A DNA stretch of 8,297 bases from CAZPDM01 sp964585305. Its GTDB lineage: Bacteria; Planctomycetota; Uabimicrobiia; Uabimicrobiales; JABWCH01. The translations under genes were made by a program, and so were the position numbers. Shown here piece after piece: positions 6,066-8,297 of this stretch (position 1 is its first letter; the number at the start of each line of letters is the position of its first letter). The notes below the pieces were generated by a model that searched no databases, was not told where the DNA came from, and saw nothing but the letters and a program-made list of their open reading frames with translations. The stretch is from assembly GCA_964585305.1 (NCBI GenBank), contig CAZPDM010000122.1:1-8297 (forward strand), read 5' to 3'.

Positions 6066-7277
6066 GTGTCAACAGATAATCAACCTAAAGCAGATATGCA
6101 ACTTGGCCATTATACCCTTACTGTAAAATTAGCAGATGGTATTATAAGTGAAACATGGTTAGGTGAGCATTCTTTTTTAGAAAGTAAAGAAGTCTGTTTA
6201 AAAATATTTCGTGATGAACGATTTATTCAAATTTTGAAACAACAAAAATTTTTAAGAGTAGTGAAATCTCCACAACATCTTCCTATTATTGAAGACTACG
6301 ATCCTTCTGGTAATTTACCTTATTTAGCACAAGAAGTCGTACCTGGAAAAAGTTTGCGCCAGATATTACGAGAACGAAAAAGATTACCTACTTCCGAAGC
6401 ATTTGATTTTTTAAGAAAAATTATTACATCTTTAAAAGTTTTACATGCTCAAAATATTGCACATCTTGATTTAAGACCAGAACATATCATTCTTGACAGC
6501 GATGGAAATGTTAGATTATTAGATTATATTTTAGGGCAAGTAACTTCATTGACTGTTTCTGATTATTACCGGGAATTTAATGTAAAAGGTACTCAGTTAC
6601 CAAAACCAATTATGAGATCTTTATTATATAAATCTAAATTACATCGAATGGGAACAGATTTAAGCCCACGTGCGGATATTTTTTCTCTGGGTGTCATTTT
6701 ATATGAAATGGTTACAGGTACATATCCAACCAAAAAAGCTGAATTTCCCAGTCAGGAAGTTAATGGGATTCCTAGTAAGGTTGATAAAGTTTATGCGTCT
6801 TGCTGTGGCAAAACACAGAATGACGAATTTTTTGCCACTTGTGATGAAGTTTTAGAAGCAATCAAAGAACAAGCAATAGTAGCCTCTTCTGCTCCTGTAA
6901 CTTCATCTGGTGCTCCAGGAATTACAAGCATCCGAGAGGATGCTGCAATCATTTCAGTAACAACATTCGCTGGCTCAAAAAATTATGTGGATGGAAAAAA
7001 TATGAGCCTGCTAACAAAAAATTTGGATGATATAAGGGTAAGCAAACTACGTTACTTTGCTTTTGATTTTGGCAATATAGACTATATCAATTCCAGTACC
7101 ATTGGATTTTTTGTTAATTTTAATGATCAAATACAAGGTATTGGTGGCACAGTTGTATTTTTTAATGTCCATAATCAAGTAATGACAATTTTAAGTGCTT
7201 TAGGATTACAGGAAGTCCTTCATATTGTACCAAATGCTGAGGAAGCCAGAAAATATATTTTAAGTTTAGGAAAGTAA
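6066..7277 (+). CDS. Degenerate Ser/Thr protein kinase domain fused to a STAS domain
   Basis: A 403-residue protein starting at GTG, with AGGAG seven bases upstream. Residues 14-268 follow the bacterial Hanks-type kinase fold: a poor glycine loop (LADGIISETWLGE, 22-34), candidate ATP-anchoring Lys46 in VCLKIF, QEVVPGKSLRQIL (89-101), a catalytic loop reading HLDLRPEH (133-140) instead of HRDLKPEN, a metal-binding segment LLDYILG (151-157) in place of DFG, and DIFSLGVILYEMVTGTYP (204-221). Both key Asp residues remain, but the metal-binding Asn is His140 and the DFG Gly is Ile155, so it may be a pseudokinase or a weak kinase. A Ser/Ala/Pro linker (270-287) leads to a STAS domain (about 292-400), with DFGNIDYINSSTIGFF (334-349) matching the phosphoserine loop of anti-sigma factor antagonists; Ser343 or Ser344 is the likely site. 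No membrane segment is visible. It is probably a cytoplasmic regulator. Confidence 0.85.
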   Translation: MSTDNQPKADMQLGHYTLTVKLADGIISETWLGEHSFLESKEVCLKIFRDERFIQILKQQKFLRVVKSPQHLPIIEDYDPSGNLPYLAQEVVPGKSLRQILRERKRLPTSEAFDFLRKIITSLKVLHAQNIAHLDLRPEHIILDSDGNVRLLDYILGQVTSLTVSDYYREFNVKGTQLPKPIMRSLLYKSKLHRMGTDLSPRADIFSLGVILYEMVTGTYPTKKAEFPSQEVNGIPSKVDKVYASCCGKTQNDEFFATCDEVLEAIKEQAIVASSAPVTSSGAPGITSIREDAAIISVTTFAGSKNYVDGKNMSLLTKNLDDIRVSKLRYFAFDFGNIDYINSSTIGFFVNFNDQIQGIGGTVVFFNVHNQVMTILSALGLQEVLHIVPNAEEARKYILSLGK

Positions 7278-7297
7278 AAAAAAGACATTATTAACAA

Positions 7298-7326
7298 AAA
7301 TCGCCAACCGTTATGGTTGGCGATTT
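7298..7326. terminator. Rho-independent terminator between convergent genes
   Basis: A perfect 12-bp stem, AAATCGCCAACC (7298-7309) with GGTTGGCGATTT (7315-7326), has a five-base loop. It lies 20 bases after the kinase-STAS stop and nine bases after the NlpC/P60 stop on the opposite strand. On the minus strand it is followed by a T-run (TTTTT, 7300-7296), so it terminates the NlpC/P60 gene well. On the plus strand the T-run is only three bases, so it is weaker there. Confidence 0.87.
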
Positions 7327-7335
7327 CTCGCGATC

Positions 7336-8297
7336 TTATTTTAAAATTCTACCTACACCATAAAACATATCTTTTAAACTTTTTTCATAGTTACTTGTTC
7401 CATGCAATAGATTGATTTTTATACCTGTTGGATCAACTGGTGAACAATGGATATACCGATCATTTCCAATGTAAATTGCTACGTGTGTAGGATGACGACC
7501 ATGGCGGCTAAAGAAAATCAAATCTGCAGGTTGAATCTGTTCGAGTGAGATCCGCTGACTAAATTGATATTGCTGATCTGAATCACGTGGAAGCAAAATC
7601 TGATTAAGACGAAAAACTAATTGTACAAAACCACTGCAATCAAGTTCTGGAATACAAGCCCCTCCCCAAACATAATAGATTCCGCTTAAATCATTATTAG
7701 AAAGTTTATCAGAACTTTCACAGGAATCTTTAGGGAGAAAACGTTTTGCTGTTTTAATAATATCATCTGCATTTCTTAAAACACCAGGCAGGATAAAATA
7801 ATCTTGAAATTTTTTTTCTTCTGGACTTTTATTTTTCAGGAAATTTGTGATGAAATTTTCAATAGGAAATTCAATAATGGGAGAAAGATTTTCAGAAAAA
7901 TTTTTATTCCAAAGATATACGTTATCGTCTTTAAAACCTAACATACTTCCAACAGGAACTTTAACATCGCCTATTTTTTGAGAAACTATTTCTGAAAAAT
8001 AAAATTTTGGCAGTTGCACCCAATTTTGCCAAATCTCTTGAGAAACAACTTGAATATCTTTTTTTGCAATCCATCCGATATAGCCGTCAAGATGGCTTTG
8101 AATACGATAAAATTCTGAATTTGGCGTCTGATCCCAAATAATTATGGGCGTTCCAAATAAGACTTGGCTAGAAAGATTGTCCCCAGCCTCTAAACGCGGT
8201 TCCATATATAGATTAGCACATTCTTGTGTAACCATTGCATAGCCACTTGAACCAACTTCCCAAAATTCTGTTACCGCAACAGTACATTCCGAGTTGT
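7336..8297 (-). CDS. SH3-domain NlpC/P60 cell-wall endopeptidase, 5' end outside window
   Basis: A cysteine peptidase of the NlpC/P60 type that cuts murein peptides, probably between gamma-D-Glu and the diamino acid, as in YkfC-like enzymes. Numbering from an internal ATG at 8235 (299 residues): an SH3b-like domain (1-65, with DGYIGWIAKKDI at 50-61), a less recognisable middle section (66-180), and the catalytic domain (185-299). The catalytic domain has YYVWGGA, nucleophile Cys200 in LDCSGFVQ, His251 in HPTHVAIYIG and His263 in YIHCSP. The frame stays open upstream of 8235 to the window end (20 more codons, including TEFWEVGSSGYA), and that ATG has no good ribosome binding site. The SH3 domain also begins almost at that Met, so the real start, perhaps with a signal peptide and another SH3 domain, probably lies beyond the edge. 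It converges on the kinase-STAS gene. Confidence 0.87.
   Translation of the reverse strand, partial: NSECTVAVTEFWEVGSSGYAMVTQECANLYMEPRLEAGDNLSSQVLFGTPIIIWDQTPNSEFYRIQSHLDGYIGWIAKKDIQVVSQEIWQNWVQLPKFYFSEIVSQKIGDVKVPVGSMLGFKDDNVYLWNKNFSENLSPIIEFPIENFITNFLKNKSPEEKKFQDYFILPGVLRNADDIIKTAKRFLPKDSCESSDKLSNNDLSGIYYVWGGACIPELDCSGFVQLVFRLNQILLPRDSDQQYQFSQRISLEQIQPADLIFFSRHGRHPTHVAIYIGNDRYIHCSPVDPTGIKINLLHGTSNYEKSLKDMFYGVGRILK

Noticed and set aside
1..8297. CRISPR arrays, tRNA or rRNA genes, insertion-sequence ends, toxin-antitoxin pairs or known defence genes
   Set aside because: I saw no direct-repeat spacer pattern, cloverleaf with CCA-type acceptor, rRNA-like conserved stretch, or transposase other than the intron reverse transcriptase fragment.

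Overview
The window comes from an AT-rich bacterium, probably an anaerobe or facultative anaerobe. The closest stylistic match is Planctomycetota or a related PVC lineage. The reasons are a secreted squalene-cyclase-like toroid protein ending in the Tyr-Pro-Thr-Ala...Ile-Phe-Gln-Arg style common in planctomycetes, and FHA and Ser/Thr-kinase-like proteins nearby. This assignment is inference from protein style; no rRNA or phylogenetic marker is present.

Layout. Positions 1-817 are not ordinary intergenic DNA. They read, on the minus strand, as the 5' half of a group II intron: a GTGCG 5' end at 817, several strong RNA hairpins, a loop matching the 5' exon (EBS1/IBS1), and the first 38 codons of a probable intron-encoded reverse transcriptase starting at 115 and leaving the window at base 1. 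The intron lies just past the terminator (849-878) of a minus-strand pair, ygeY-type M20 hydrolase (1951-3150) followed by carbamate kinase (886-1902). This pair fits anaerobic purine/ureide or carbamoyl-phosphate catabolism with ATP recovery. A divergent regulatory region (3151-3429) holds a sigma70-like promoter for each direction, two palindromes and a repeated half-site.

The plus strand then carries an FHA-domain membrane protein (3430-4056) and a phosphoglycolate-phosphatase-type HAD hydrolase (start 4075 or 4108, to 4755). A 222-base gap with two hairpins follows. Next come a secreted prenyltransferase/squalene-oxidase-repeat protein (4978-6027) and a protein kinase-like domain fused to a STAS domain (6066-7277). 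A strong hairpin at 7298-7326 separates this from a minus-strand SH3-NlpC/P60 cell-wall peptidase (7336 to the window end), whose reading frame stays open at the right edge.

How they may work together: FHA domains bind phosphothreonine and STAS domains act in phosphorylation-controlled partner switching, so the FHA protein and the degenerate kinase-STAS fusion could belong to one signalling circuit, with the toroid protein as a periplasmic partner. This is inferred from proximity only. The most unusual items are the kinase-STAS fusion with altered catalytic motifs and the unannotated group II intron.
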